A stretch of DNA of 64,000 bases from Fusarium oxysporum f. sp. lycopersici 4287 (GCF_000149955.1 NC_030999.1:1621303-1685302), one strand, 5' to 3'. Shown: positions 10,455 to 21,613, counted from the stretch's first letter. Notes: generated by a model from the sequence alone, not told the origin. Program-made: numbers and translations.

Positions 10455-11253
10455 ATAAGCAAGTGACCCATATAAGTGAGTGACCCAAAAATCCCTCAAC
10501 TTACATTATCATCATTCAATTCATCAAGGCTGACCTTAGCATTGAGACGGCTTTCTTTTCATTCCGCTGCTCCAGCAACACACGATTACTAAGCGAGAGC
10601 CTTCGATAACAAGAAACAACGGCCCCAAGATGTGAGAAATTGACAGCCAGGAGCACATGAAGCCTCCTCATAACAGCCTCTCAAGGGGTGCAGCTAGTAC
10701 CGAGAGTAAGACGGATCATGTGTAATACGCGAAATTCACGATCACTGCAATCGTTGGAGTGGACCAAAAGCCATCAACCAGCTAAAATTACGTATGAGAA
10801 TATGGAACAGGTGAGTCTCAAGGCCTTCATGCGTGCTTTCATCTAGTATGAAATTCGTTTTACACTACCATATTAAGTCAGGCGATTGAGTAACCCTTGT
10901 AAGTCATATTTGGCTGATGTGCAAAAGGCCACTTGGCTGGAATGCAAATATAGGTCTGACATCTCGCCAGTGGCCTTATTAGCTTCGACCCACAGGCACT
11001 AGTTAATTTCTCGATCTGATATGGTACATGCAGCGTCCAGTTGCGTCGGTTAGGTATAACGCCCTTCCTGGACTTTACGCAAGGGGGCCATATTTGCCCT
11101 GGAGCTACATCTCGGCTTACTATCTCAATAGGTAGACTTGGCATATAGTATAAGTAAGTGGGAGATACGAACATTCTGATCATCTAAATTCTTTTCTTCG
11201 TTGAAAATTGCACAACTCGTTCTAGTTTACATTAACATTGTTTATACAACACC
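10455..11253. other. Intergenic region, probable promoter side of terpene synthase gene
   Basis: No coding sequence recognised. The last about 100 bases before the ATG at 11254 are AT-rich. Confidence 0.5.
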
Positions 11254-12453
11254 ATGAGTAACAAAATCGAGCATCAGACGGCTGTCAATGTCTCTAACGA
11301 GAAGTGGTACTTTCCACAAGAGTTGAGAGACGGGTTACAACCATTTAACCTCTCCAACGAAACTATCGCTGAGACTCTTGCTTGCGCCTGGGAGTATTCC
11401 AGATGCGTTATACCCAACTGGACTAGCTGGGAGAGATACTTGGCGTTCAACCGGACTATCATCATTGCTATCGTGGCCGAATTTCGCGGCGACTTGATTC
11501 CGGAGATCAACAGTAAAAACATTATCGGTTATGACTTAGATGAGCTTCTCAGTACTCTCTTCGGAGGAACTTCGATGCGAGAGGATATGTCGCGCGAGTT
11601 CAGGACTTTTTTGCTCATGTCAGCAGAGAAATCCAGGAAGCAGCGGGACTCTGAGCTGTTCGGTCGCTATCTGAACGCTCTTGCAAAGTCTCCACAGTGG
11701 TGGTTCCGGCTCCGCGATTGTGACGCCCTAGCGCGGTATACGATTGCCAGCGCCCTGGCATGTAACGGCTTTAGTGAGATCCCTTTTCGCGAGGAACAGT
11801 TGCAACTCGTTGCGGAGCTGAGCGATACCCTTTATGACGCCGTTGCTTTCTATAAGCATCGCGCCGAGGGCGAGACCAACAGTACCTTCGGGTACGTTGG
11901 TAGCGAGATGCGAGTTGAGAATTACAGAGAGTACCGAGAAATTCTCTGGGCGCTAGATGTTAAATGGGCGCATGATCCTGCAAAACGCTGCGTCCTTAAT
12001 TTCATCAGACCGTTCGGAGGCCCCATCCATATGATGACAAGAAGGTATCGATTTGTCGAAGACGGTCTGATGATCGGAAGGCCTGAGACGGATCAGGTGG
12101 TGGAGTTGACGCGCGCCAACTTCAAGCTCTGGCATAAGGTCGACAGCGATATTGTGAAACCCGACAAAGATGGACGCTACATGGATACCATCACCAAGCT
12201 CGACAAGCTAATGCTTCCTGGGTTCTGTAGCCTTTTGGAAAGTAGCGCTAGAAAGCATTGTCCGTATTGCTCCAATGCAGTTTCTAGCGGCTCAGACATT
12301 CGGCGGTTTGGGGGCGTCCGTCTGTGTGATGAGTGCAAAGCGAATTGGAGGTCATTCATGGGAGCGGCCCGTGCGCGATTTGCAGCCGCTTTCCCGGAAA
12401 TCAAGAATGAGGTGTTGAAAGGGTGGCAATGCTGTGGATCAAGCTCGAGTTGA
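11254..12453 (+). CDS. BcABA3-type sesquiterpene synthase homologue
   Basis: A single exon of 399 aa closely resembles, from memory, the fungal ABA3 family, whose Botrytis member makes alpha-ionylideneethane, the first step of fungal abscisic acid synthesis. Family stretches are: AETLACAWEYSRCVIPNW near residue 45; IIIAIVAEFRGD near 80; GYDLDELLSTLF near 92; RDCDALARYTIASALACN near 153; and YDAVAFYKHRAEGETNSTF near 193. A C-terminal CPYC...CDEC pair (about 335-362) could bind zinc. The family lacks the classical DDxxD order of other terpene cyclases. It is convergent with a P450 152 bp away, the expected partner in an ABA-like pathway. No short-chain dehydrogenase or second P450 is in the window, so the actual product is unknown. 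No frame damage is visible. Confidence 0.8.
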   Translation: MSNKIEHQTAVNVSNEKWYFPQELRDGLQPFNLSNETIAETLACAWEYSRCVIPNWTSWERYLAFNRTIIIAIVAEFRGDLIPEINSKNIIGYDLDELLSTLFGGTSMREDMSREFRTFLLMSAEKSRKQRDSELFGRYLNALAKSPQWWFRLRDCDALARYTIASALACNGFSEIPFREEQLQLVAELSDTLYDAVAFYKHRAEGETNSTFGYVGSEMRVENYREYREILWALDVKWAHDPAKRCVLNFIRPFGGPIHMMTRRYRFVEDGLMIGRPETDQVVELTRANFKLWHKVDSDIVKPDKDGRYMDTITKLDKLMLPGFCSLLESSARKHCPYCSNAVSSGSDIRRFGGVRLCDECKANWRSFMGAARARFAAAFPEIKNEVLKGWQCCGSSSS

Positions 12454-12605
12454 CAAGGACACGGTACAACGAGAAAAATGCTGTATGGCATTTATCAACA
12501 CATGCAATACCGGGCTAGCTAAGCTAAACCCATATTGCATTGTATTTATTTATTTCTTTTATCTAGCTCGCCTACCCTACGTTATGGAAAAGTTAAGAAT
12601 AATGC

Positions 12606-14491
12606 CTAGAACTGATCTCTGTCTCTAGGAAGAGTCTCAATATCAGGATGCATATTCCCTTCGTGCTCCCGTTTCTCAACCCAGACGGGCCATGAGTGAG
12701 TCAGAGCCGTGAAATTAGCTTGGTATCGCCACTGGTTCTTGGGGTTGACTTGTCTAATATTGTAGTTACGCAACAGCGTAGCCGCCATTTTGCAAATTTG
12801 CATCCAGGCAAAATGACGGCCAGGGCAAGTCATATATCCAGCGGAAAACTGTCTCATTTAGCCATTTCTCAAGACATGACATTTAAAGGGCTTACCACTA
12901 TCCAGTTCCTGTCCAACTTCTTCGTATCTCCAGACAGCCAACGTTCTGGGTTCCATTGATCGGCATCATCTCCCCAAATGTCTTTTGACGAGTGCACCGC
13001 GCTAAAAGTAGTCAGCATATCCATAGGAGGAACGTACCATCTCATGCACTCACTGTGAAGATACGCTTAAGATTGTGCCTTGCTGAAAATGCCGGCCTGC
13101 GATGTTGATTCCTCCTTTTGCTACTACGCGAGGCAGCCCCATGGTCGTGGGGCTGAACACACGCAATGCCTCCTTGATGCAGGCCCGTAAGTATGTTAAA
13201 TTGTCGGCATCATGAAACGAAACGGACGCGACCATGGCACGAGCCTTCAAGCTTTCGCGGCGGTGAATCCTCGTTACGAACCCTAAGGCAAGTCTTCGGG
13301 GATGCTGAATTAGAATGATACAAAAAGAACTCTTGTATTGCCGGCTTGTTTGGCTTGGATTCAGTAAAATGGGCAAGGGTGAAAAACCGAGACTGTTTTG
13401 TCTAAGGGGCGAATACACGACATGGGAAACAGGTTCTGCCCCTGCTCCCACGTTGACGTTGGCCTGTGCTTCGATTTTCCGAAGGCTGAGCTCGCCAGAC
13501 TTCTGTTGAGCGCCCAACCAATGTGCGACCATGTCATTATGTGCTTCATGGTTGTGCAGACGCTTCTTGATGGCGACTGACGTTGTTTTGTAGAGGCGCC
13601 CCATAGGTAGAAGCAGCAACCAACTGTTAAGAGGATTGATAAGGATACGCAAAGGGCCTATAAAAAAGCCCGCTACCGCTGCAAATCTACTCAATGCCAC
13701 GTTGTTCCTTAATGTGCCGTCGATGTCGCGACCCTGTAGAAGTTAGCATCACTATGGGCATGTGAACAATGTTTCGAACTTCTTAAGACAAGGTGAAAGA
13801 GATTAAACAAGCAAAGGAACGTGACATACAGCCCTAATGAATCCAATCGGCTCAGAGAACAAGGCGGAGCCTATGTTATCAAACGTCGTATATGTTATAA
13901 ATCTGTCCAGATCCATCGGCATCCGGTCTTCGGCGTACTTTTCTACCCAGCGAAGTAGATGCTCAATATTCTCATCGACATCTGGTTCTCGTTTGAGGAC
14001 TTGGGACAAAGCATAGCCTGCTGTGAAGTGCTTCGAAAGAGCCTTCTTCATCTTGGGATTTGTAGTTGACATGGGGTTTTGAAATCGATAATCGGGTACT
14101 GCCGTGACGCTATACCAGTCACCCTATGTACATTGTTAGGGATTTTGCACCAAGACTATATCGCACGATCAGAACTGACCTTATGTAAATTGGCGCGAAG
14201 CAGTAGTGTGGATCCATCTGGGTGACAAACGCTGACCTCGTTAGGGGCAATGCGAACGAATTGCCCATGTTTTCTGTGAAGGGCCTTGAGCCTCACATTT
14301 TGTTTACCTTCAAGGATAATCCATACGTGCCAGAGCCGAGTGACAGATGCCCAGAAAGGCCCTGGAATGTCTGACAAGTTGGAGAAATAACGGCGATGCA
14401 CAGCGATGGCAAAAGCCAACAGTGCAAGCTCTGTAATAAAGCCAGGCCAAGAGACCAACACCTCACTGTTGACAGAGTTTATCTGTATCAT
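12606..14491 (-). CDS. Cytochrome P450 monooxygenase
   Basis: A six-exon gene: 14180-14491, 13830-14123, 13431-13733, 13054-13331, 12896-13001 and 12606-12848. The 1536-nt CDS (511 aa) keeps frame throughout. An N-terminal membrane anchor (LALLAFAIAV) precedes the proline hinge DIPGPFW. GAGAEP (298-303) is the I helix and departs from the usual A/G-G-x-D/E-T. ExxR is E357-R360 in KEALRVFSP, PERWL follows, and the heme loop is FSAGYMTCPGRHF with ligand C439. Intron 3 (13332-13430) is 99 nt and has no in-frame stop, so its exact ends are least certain. The protein resembles pisatin demethylase-like fungal P450s. The convergent terpene synthase suggests it oxidises that enzyme's product, which is inference. 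Confidence 0.88.
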
Positions 14492-15289
14492 GGTCAAAAT
14501 TAGGAACAAACGATACAATAAAATATAAAAGATGATGGATGGAATCTCTAGTTATAGAACTCAGATACTTTGTCGGGTTATATATTCCTCAAGGAGTGGC
14601 CACAATATGAAAGAATCAGCACCTTTGTCACCCAGTGATTAGGCCAGCCCGTGGCCAACCATTACAGACCGTCTGAATTGTCCCACTTCTGAATGCTAGG
14701 ACGCTTCACTCAAAGCTTTCTTTCTAGTGCGCAACTGCTACACACTATGTCCACAATATTCTCCCTAAAACGCCAGATTACGCTGTCCCGTTCCGACAGA
14801 GCTGGGCGTTAGACCCACACGGGTTAGGCGACTTTACTACAGCATTGATCTCTTCCATTTTCTTCTTTTCACATCACTCTTATACCACAAAACATTACTA
14901 ACGTAACACCTCGCGCTAAAGCGGAAGCCCACAGACTCTGTGAACGAATAAACTACATTAGTGAATGACCAGCCATTCAATGTACTTGCACTACTTGAGA
15001 TTGCTCTTGTACGTGGCTGCCTTATTTTAAGGCTTATATTTCAGCTTCTAATCGGTTAGGAAACGGGCAGTAGGTGTGAATTCGTCTTCTAAGAGTAGTA
15101 TAGTTAAGGGATATAATAAAGAAATAATGGAAAGAAACATTAAACGTGATATAGTACAACGTGTTTAATAAGCGGGCGCCGCCCTTGTCCCTCTTATATT
15201 TAACCATTCATCTGATGGTCACTAAAGCCACTACTCTGCTGATTTCGAGAGATATTACAAGGAGAACAAGATTATAAGCCTCTGTATGC
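14492..15289. other. P450 promoter side and spacer
   Basis: No gene recognised. The left part is the likely P450 promoter. The rest is AT-rich. Confidence 0.5.
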
Positions 15290-15611
15290 CTACTCATGCA
15301 TATAAACTATTCCGAAGTTGGGATGTTGTGTGTTTTGGGCCACTTTAACAGGCTGATAGTCGAGAAATAGAACATCTGATCAGATGGTCTATAACCCATA
15401 TTGCCAATACAGAGATCTTTCTGGCCTTTTATACTGCATTTAAGGTCACCTCTACAGAAATCAACATACGATGAGGTTCTAGAGGAGCTGGTCATGCCCC
15501 TTGTAACCCGGAAAATGTAGTCTTAAACCTTGATGTGCAGTTACGGACTCCAACACCACCTAGCGGGGCCACCCAACCATCAACCACCATGGGCTTCAAA
15601 GACCCCCAAGA
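15290..15611 (+). pseudogene. Remnant of pogo/Fot transposase, 3' part
   Basis: Aligns base by base with 26765-27070, the 3' portion of the larger transposase relic: the region around the last catalytic aspartate, then CTTGATGTGCAG, then CGGACTCCAACA. It has many transitions and no usable frame. The downstream end corresponds to the downstream end of the larger relic. This is decay of an old DNA transposon. Confidence 0.7.
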
Positions 15612-15915
15612 CAGTCCCTGAGACTTAAACTTAGTCTAAACACGTTAGTACATGAATTAGAAGTCATTATAGTAGCTCTCTAGAGTCAATACTATGAGCC
15701 TTGGCATCTGTTGCAATAGGAACAACAGAAATAGTTTATGAGAATATTGAAGTCCGGAATCTTTGGAATGCAAATGAGGCATCAAGGCGGCGCGGTAAGG
15801 TCTTCCATAATTCAATGACGCTAGAGCTGGGATGACTAAAAACCCGGCTCTTGATTTGACTGCCAGGAGATGATGTAGTAGCCTTTGATTTATTTACCTT
15901 AGGCCTTGACAAATA
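15612..15915. other. Non-coding spacer
   Basis: AT-rich. No coding sequence or repeat recognised. Confidence 0.5.
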
Positions 15916-15948
15916 TGCAGCTACCCTGTAGCATTATACTTGTCTGAT

Positions 15949-15963
15949 AAGTGCATTACATTC
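15949..15963 (+). other. Left target site duplication of SINE-like insertion
   Basis: AAGTGCATTACATTC occurs here and again at 16627-16641, directly flanking the inserted element. Confidence 0.85.
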
Positions 15964-16626
15964 CAACTCTCCCCTGTAAAAATTCTTTCTTGGCACGCAC
16001 TGTTAGTGCACTGTTAGGAGCGGGATTTTCTACGGGCTACTCGGCCACACAATACTGCGGGGACGCCATCGGCTCCCTAACAGCAGTTTTCAGAGAAGGA
16101 ATTTTGGAGAGTTCACCTTCTCTGACAACACCTTTGTCGGATCTAATGGCGGCACCTCAGAACCAGAACGCCTTAGATATCGGAGGACGGTGCCCGTGGC
16201 ATCGGTAGCGACATCCTCCCGATCAACGACGCCGATTGCGATGGGTTTTTCCCCTTTGAAGGCAAGCCGCACCGCCGGCCTCTGATTCCTTCCCAAGGTT
16301 TTTCCCTGCCGCCACGACAGTCGACTACGAGCTACAACTTGGTTACTGGAGATTGTGGACTGCGTCAGCAGATGTAGTGATGCGTGAGAGAATTCTGGTC
16401 GGTGGAAAAAAGCTCGACAGTAGATTGCCCCCGAACCCGCTGACGGGTGACGGGCTTGAGAAATACAGCACCTTTTGTGCCATTGGTATGCTGGATGGTG
16501 AAGGAAGCGGGGTTTCCCTGTACCTAGCTAGCTCAGCACGTCTTTTGCTCCAGTAGGAGATCTGGCTTCGTTACAGCCACCCAGACGAAAAATATACAAA
16601 CAAACAAACAAACAAACAAACAAACA
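15964..16626 (+). mobile_element. SINE-like retroelement, full-length copy 1
   Basis: A 663-bp unit begins CAACTCTCCCCTGTAAAAAT and ends in a (CAAA)n tail (about 16593-16626). It is flanked by a perfect 15-bp target duplication. The same unit with the same 5' end lies inverted at 62552-63202 with its own 14-bp duplication. Tail plus long variable target duplications are the marks of LINE-driven retroposition. A short frame shared by both copies (CGDAIGSLTAVFREG) matches nothing I know, and no convincing internal pol III promoter is visible, so it may be a SINE or the 3' part of a LINE. Confidence 0.8.
16593..16626 (+). repeat. (CAAA)n tail
   Basis: About eight tetranucleotide units close the SINE-like element. 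The equivalent (TTTG)n tail of the other copy is at about 62551-62572. Confidence 0.85.
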
Positions 16627-16940
16627 AAGTGCATTACATTCGTCAGCCTAACACGTAATTCGGCTACCGAGGTATGACATAAAGCAGCCTACTATGCAGG
16701 GAGCTAATCGCAAACGGATCACTTCGTAACAGGGTCACGATGGTCCAAGAGAAACCGTGTTCCACGATTTCTGTGATACAGTATTCCACTAAGTATGTAG
16801 GGCACATTTAGTTGCACTTTTGTAGATTCTAGTTCACCAGCTGAAAATGAAATTCCTTTGCAAGAAAATACCAAACACACATTAATTGTTGGCTACGCGC
16901 AGTTTAAGCTATCCAAATATACCAACATATATTTAAAGGT

Positions 16941-18018
16941 AGCAATGAGCCAATCGGCGGCTTGGGATGGCGTCAACAAGAAGCATAGGCACTATGGTCT
17001 CAATTTCTTGGTGAGCTTGGCATCACGGACGGTTGCGACGCGTCGACCACGCCGATTAGCAAGTCACCAATGCGTCCGGTGAGCAAGACGAGCTGATTAC
17101 CCGGTCGTTTTGTATAACGGTCTGGAGGGGCCTTGCTGGGCAACTTCCCGGGCTGTGACACTTCTCACGCAGATCAATCTGATCCTTGCTAAGGTGGCGG
17201 CGGCGATGAGGAACGACATCAGGGTTAGGCTCATATCAGCGGTCGAGCTGATCCTGCTGCTCAGGCTGAAAGGAGGCTCAATAAGGCCAGCAGCTGCAGA
17301 TATCGATGGGGAGGGAAGAGATGTTGAAAACCATATCAGCGTTTAGCCACCAGTAATAGCTAAGGTTTGGAAACTGTAAAGATCGACTCACCTTCACCAG
17401 CAGAAATTTCATGGCAGTCCTTACTGCTTGCGAATGCCCTACGGGGCCGAAGCGGCTTGAGATTATTCGGATCAAGGGCGACGGCTGTTCCACATTCTAC
17501 AACGCGCTCTTGCGAACCCCATAAGCTAAACGCCTCGTAGTATCATATTCTGAAGACCTTGAAGACATGATAGGAGCTGCCAGTCCATTGCGTGGGTTTG
17601 ATACCGCACTCATCCCTTTAGCTATGCCTCCGTTGACGCCAGAGGCCGCTGCGCGAGCAAACGACCCTAATCAGGTTTTTTGGCGATTGCCTGGCTACTC
17701 TGACGAGCGCAATTTCCTCGCAACACAGCGTGATTACGTTTGGGCGGTCTTCACGCTAAAGAGCAAAAGAAAAACAGCCTCATTGGTGACTGCGAAGATA
17801 GCCTAGGTGTGTGTTTTTCATGGTGAAGCCTGTGCCTCCCGAGGCGCAGCCGAATGCCTTGTTGGCTGCCAACCATTCGTATCCCGGTGGAAGCATCCTG
17901 TCTTGTCAGCCTTGCAATAAAGAAGGTGATTCAATTCCTAAACCATTATGATAAGCACTTATAAAAAGACATTCCTAAGTCCAGTATACCTCATGTAGCT
18001 TCTCATTCACCATTAAAA
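16941..18018. other. Degraded region with possible gene relic
   Basis: The minus strand shows short protein-like runs: LPPGYEWLAANKAFGC with SGGTGFTMKNTHLGY (about 17795-17890) and VALDPNNLKPLRPRR (about 17440-17490). They are separated by stops and cannot be joined by clean introns. This may be a dead gene for a secreted Cys-containing protein. I do not recognise it. The last 100 bases hold the promoter of the vWA gene. Confidence 0.3.
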
Positions 18019-18939
18019 ATGTTCAGCCGCATCAAGGATAAATTCTCAAACAAGAAGTCCTCTACCAAGGATCACACACATTTCGACAGGGGCAACTCAA
18101 ACTCAAACCCCAAGAACAACCCCTTCCTCGATGTTCCCGAGGAGGCTCCTCCTGCTTATGAGCCCACTCAAAGGACAGCTCCTCTTCTCAATGTTCCTCA
18201 ACGTGGAGCTTCACCAGCGCCTAGCATCTCAAGCATCACCAGTGCCGAAGATAGATATGCCTTCCTATCTACCTTCGATACCATCTTTGTCATTGACGAC
18301 TCTGGATCCATGGCTGGTCGATCTTGGAGGGAGGTTCGAGAGGCGCTGAGCACTATTGCCCCGATCTGTACTTCTCACGACCCCGACGGTATTGACGTCT
18401 ACTTCGTGAACCATCGATCACCAGCCGTGGGAACCGGAGTTCAAGCACCCGGTGGATATTTCCAGATCCGTAATGCCAACCAAGTCCAACATCTGTTTGA
18501 GTCCGTCCGACCCTGCGGAGCAACGCCAACAGGTTCTCGTCTTCACAGCATTCTCAAGCCCTACGTCGCCCACCTTTCCCGCCGTGCAGCCAACGTTGAC
18601 TCGACCAAGCCGGTCAACATCATCGTGATCACCGACGGATGTCCCACAGACGACCCAGAGAGTATCATTATTCACCACGCTAAGAAGCTTGATCAGATCG
18701 AGGCACCTCCTCATCAAGTTGGTATCCAGTTCTTCCAGGTTGGCAACGAGCTTGGTGCTACTAAGGCTCTTCGTGAGCTCGACGATGATCTTGCTGACCA
18801 GGGCATTCGCGATATGGTTGATACAGCAACTTGGAATTCCGCTACGTCGGAGAAAAGTAACGTTTTGACCGCAGATGGAATCCTCAAAGTTGTTCTTGGT
18901 GCTGTTGTAAGACGCCTGGATCGTAGGCCCAACTCATAG
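18019..18939 (+). CDS. von Willebrand factor A domain protein
   Basis: A single exon of 306 aa. A disordered, polar N terminus (residues 1-75) contains a PPAY motif near residue 45, the type bound by WW domains of Rsp5/Nedd4 ligases and arrestin adaptors. The vWA domain spans about 85-300. FVIDDSGSMAG gives the metal-ion site DxSxS (D93, S95, S97), CGATPTGSRLH the threonine and VIVITDGCPTDD the distal aspartate, so the MIDAS is complete. There is no signal peptide or membrane segment, so it is cytosolic. Proteins of this layout are widespread in filamentous fungi and mostly uncharacterised. A metal-dependent protein-binding role is the family expectation. Confidence 0.88.
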   Translation: MFSRIKDKFSNKKSSTKDHTHFDRGNSNSNPKNNPFLDVPEEAPPAYEPTQRTAPLLNVPQRGASPAPSISSITSAEDRYAFLSTFDTIFVIDDSGSMAGRSWREVREALSTIAPICTSHDPDGIDVYFVNHRSPAVGTGVQAPGGYFQIRNANQVQHLFESVRPCGATPTGSRLHSILKPYVAHLSRRAANVDSTKPVNIIVITDGCPTDDPESIIIHHAKKLDQIEAPPHQVGIQFFQVGNELGATKALRELDDDLADQGIRDMVDTATWNSATSEKSNVLTADGILKVVLGAVVRRLDRRPNS

Positions 18940-20001
18940 CTCTCCTCAGAGCCGTAGAAACCAAACAGTTCATCTCTGCGCGCTTCCTGACCATACTGAA
19001 TTGCTTCGTGGTGGAGTTTTGTTGCCGCTTAAAGTTCTCTACATAAGATTTCTTGCCTAGATATCTCTCCCCAGGCCAGAAGCGCTAAGGTGGCAGCCAC
19101 GAAATAACCACTGTTGTGTCATGATTTCAATGCATAACAGCTTAATTGTTACACCTAAGGCCACTCGCCAGATCATCATTTGATCATAGATTCCCCATAA
19201 TGATTGCATTCGCCCCCCTAACTAGTCTACGAGTTTTCACTCCTACTTTATGGCGAAACGGAAAAGGCTAACAAAACAGACTGTCTGCAAGGTTAGGGTT
19301 AACAAGCCTCAGTGATTCATAAACGAAAAGAGATGTCATGCAGGAATACATATGCCTACCAGCGCAAGAGACCCTAAAAGGGCACATGACGCCTGCAGTC
19401 ACTTTTCGATAGGAATAACCCTGCCCAAGTCGCGCGTATCCCAGGTAGGTTGTTGCAGATTGTTCCGTCGTTGGCAGGAATCAAGCGCCTGAAACCGAGA
19501 CCGAGACTGAACCTGATACTGATATTGATCTGGAGGCTGAATCTGGGGTGTGGAATTCATTGTTGTTGACCTCGCAGGCTTTTATTCGCCACCTCGTCAA
19601 GGTGTTCTTGCCCGAGCCACTTACATTTGCTTTGAGATTAAGAAAAACAACCCTCTTAAGTAAGGTCAGATTTCACGCCGGTCTGGACCATCGAAGCAGC
19701 TAGGCTTCTCAGAGCAAGCGTTCTAGTATAATGTGGCGATCTTAGTAAAGAACCGCTCATGGGTCGATCGATGATACCTTAGCTAAATACTCCCAGACCG
19801 ACGAATGCATCCCTTGCACAACGGTAAGGTGCATTTGAATAAAGTCCCTTGGTTCTGAAAAAGCCTGTTAGTTCGTTTTCAACGTGGCCTTTCGAATGTA
19901 AGCACCTATACTGTGATAGGAAAATGATTTTCTATATGATAAGCAAGACAGTAAGCAGAGCAGAGTCAATGAAGCCTGTATTTGAAGTGAATTAGGTACA
20001 G
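18940..20001. other. Non-coding stretch
   Basis: No recognisable gene. A short purine/pyrimidine-patterned patch of GAGACTGAACCTGATACTGA type around 19500-19550 looks like a simple-sequence relic. Confidence 0.5.
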
Positions 20002-20570
20002 TACTACGTAGCGCTTTTGACAATATCACAACATCAGAGTGGAACCATTAAAGAAGATGAACTGAAGGAAGGAGTTCGACTCCAGAGATAGCCTGTCGTT
20101 TCGGTAGATTAACTAGGGGGGTGTCAAAAAAAAGACTGACGTGAAAACCTGATCTTGTATGGTAGAAGTGAATTGCCGTGTCAGAAGTGTTTTAACACCT
20201 CGAGGGGGATCAGGTCGTATAGACAAGCTCTTAGCTATGTTGAAACTCGTTGTTAACCCTCACTCGACCCAAGTAATTGCATACCATAATAAATTCATTA
20301 TAAGAAGGAATCTTAATTTTATATCAATTAGTAATCCACTTTCCTGGTAGTAAGTCACCTGTCGACCTATATAGTACTAAATATTTGGTATGTTGAGAAT
20401 AGTAGTCACAGCCAAGCCAATGATAAAGAGTTGGTAACGCGCTGCTTCCCTTAGGCAATACGATTTTGAGGACAAAAGCAACTACTGCATTCATAATTCA
20501 CTAGGGGCCCTAAGTTTAACCTAGCTGATCGAGAACAGAGGCCATCAACTTCATGTGTAGGTCGCCATGT
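20002..20570 (+). repeat. Repeat A, copy 1 (569 bp)
   Basis: Matches 27079-27645 along its whole length in the same orientation. Differences are mostly transitions plus small indels. Conserved blocks include TTGACAATATCACAACATCA, GTTGTTAACCCTCACTCGAC and TCACTAGGGGCCCTAAGTTT. GAGTTCGACTCC near 20066 resembles a tRNA B box. No protein, no tail and no terminal inverted repeat was seen. The right boundary falls on the ATG of the next open frame. Confidence 0.8.
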
Positions 20571-21019
20571 CTACACAACCTCGAGACCAGGAGAATCGAC
20601 ATAGCCAAGAGGTAAGCCTGTCAGGGCCCTCGGATTACGATATTAGCCTAGGTCAGAATTGTAATAAAACATGTAGAAGGCTTTCGATCAGTAAGTATCT
20701 CATGGCACCGCGTAAAGGCTCTTGTGAGGCTATATCTCACAAACCAGACGATAGTAATACGCTTCTGATAGATCCCAGAACGGATTTGTCTAGATTTGAT
20801 AAGGAAGGCGACTATGAGGTTGAAGAAAGGGTGCTATTTCTGAAAGAGGTTATCGATTGTCTTCTCTGTGCCACCACTGGACGTCACGATGCACCTTGTC
20901 ATACCGGCGCCGTTTCTTCTCGGCACCGCGATAAAGCTTACGCGCATTTTCTCGGACTTGGCTTCTACTGTTGCGGTCTTATATTAACACATTTACTAAG
21001 AATACCTGCTTCTTTGTAG
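20567..21019 (+). CDS. Hypothetical protein, 150 aa
   Basis: An open frame that begins exactly where repeat A ends (CCATGT). The protein is polar with a Cys/His-containing C-terminal half (CLLCATTGRHDAPCHTGAV) and a hydrophobic last 20 residues. I do not recognise it. No intron signals are needed. Its position at a repeat edge makes either a captured gene fragment or a chance frame possible. Confidence 0.3.
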   Translation: MSTQPRDQENRHSQEVSLSGPSDYDISLGQNCNKTCRRLSISKYLMAPRKGSCEAISHKPDDSNTLLIDPRTDLSRFDKEGDYEVEERVLFLKEVIDCLLCATTGRHDAPCHTGAVSSRHRDKAYAHFLGLGFYCCGLILTHLLRIPASL

Positions 21020-21238
21020 CCCGTAATAGCCTAAGCAGCCTGCAACCTGTCTATTACAATTGCTGCCACCTAAGCAACTGAGACTTTAAGGCAGAGGAAA
21101 GTTCCCCGGCCTAGCCTTTCCTTCTGAGAGGGTTGTGAGCAGTGGGGTGACACACAAAATACTGAAACCAGATTGCAAGAAACTCATCTACTTATTTTTA
21201 ATACCCCGCTCACACCTTATATTATAAAGCGAACGTCA
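21020..21238. other. Short spacer
   Basis: AT-rich, nothing recognised. Confidence 0.5.
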
Positions 21239-21570
21239 CTTCAGCCGCCATAGATAGGATACTGAACACTTGAAGTATACCTTCCAAGGTAGGTCGTTGG
21301 TAATGCTACTTAAGCTACGGGAGAACAGAGAGAGCAGCAGAACAGACAGGAAGATTATAATGGCGGAGTAAGCGAAGTATGGGCTTTATGAGACGTATTT
21401 CAGTTTCACATGGCGGAAAGCAAGGTATAATCTCGGCTTTCGGAATTGCGGACACAAATTGAGCGACGCGTGGAGAGGACGAAAACTAGGCAACGTACGT
21501 ACGAATCAGTGATTAGCACCCTATCGGCCAAAACAAGCCTCCTGGCGTAATAAGTTGTATTGTATCGTAG
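21239..21570 (+). repeat. Repeat D, degraded copy of the region downstream of the LINE
   Basis: CTTCAGCCGCC, then GATACTGAACACTTG and, at the end, GGCGTAATAAGTTGTATTGT correspond in order to 61990-62229 downstream of the LINE. Spacing has drifted. It is probably a relic of the same LINE 3' end or of an element beside it. Confidence 0.55.
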
Positions 21571-21613
21571 CATGGGTAAGTTGGTTACATTATAATTATA
21601 GAATAATTCTATG

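Larger units (their letters stand above)
15916..16940 (+). repeat. Repeat B, copy 1, interrupted by SINE-like element
   Basis: The flanks 15916-15963 and 16642-16940 together match 21614-21931 (shared CAGCCTAACACGTAATTCGG and CACCAGCT...AAATTCCTTTGCAAGAA). The 663-bp insertion at 15964-16626 is absent from the other copy. No protein. The repeat's class is unknown. Confidence 0.75.

Noticed and set aside
11254..14491. A complete abscisic acid gene cluster
   Set aside because: Only one synthase and one P450 are present. A second P450 and a dehydrogenase are not found within the window.
20060..20080. GAGTTCGACTCC read as part of a tRNA gene
   Set aside because: No acceptor stem, anticodon arm or proper A box surrounds it. 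Kept only as a motif inside repeat A.
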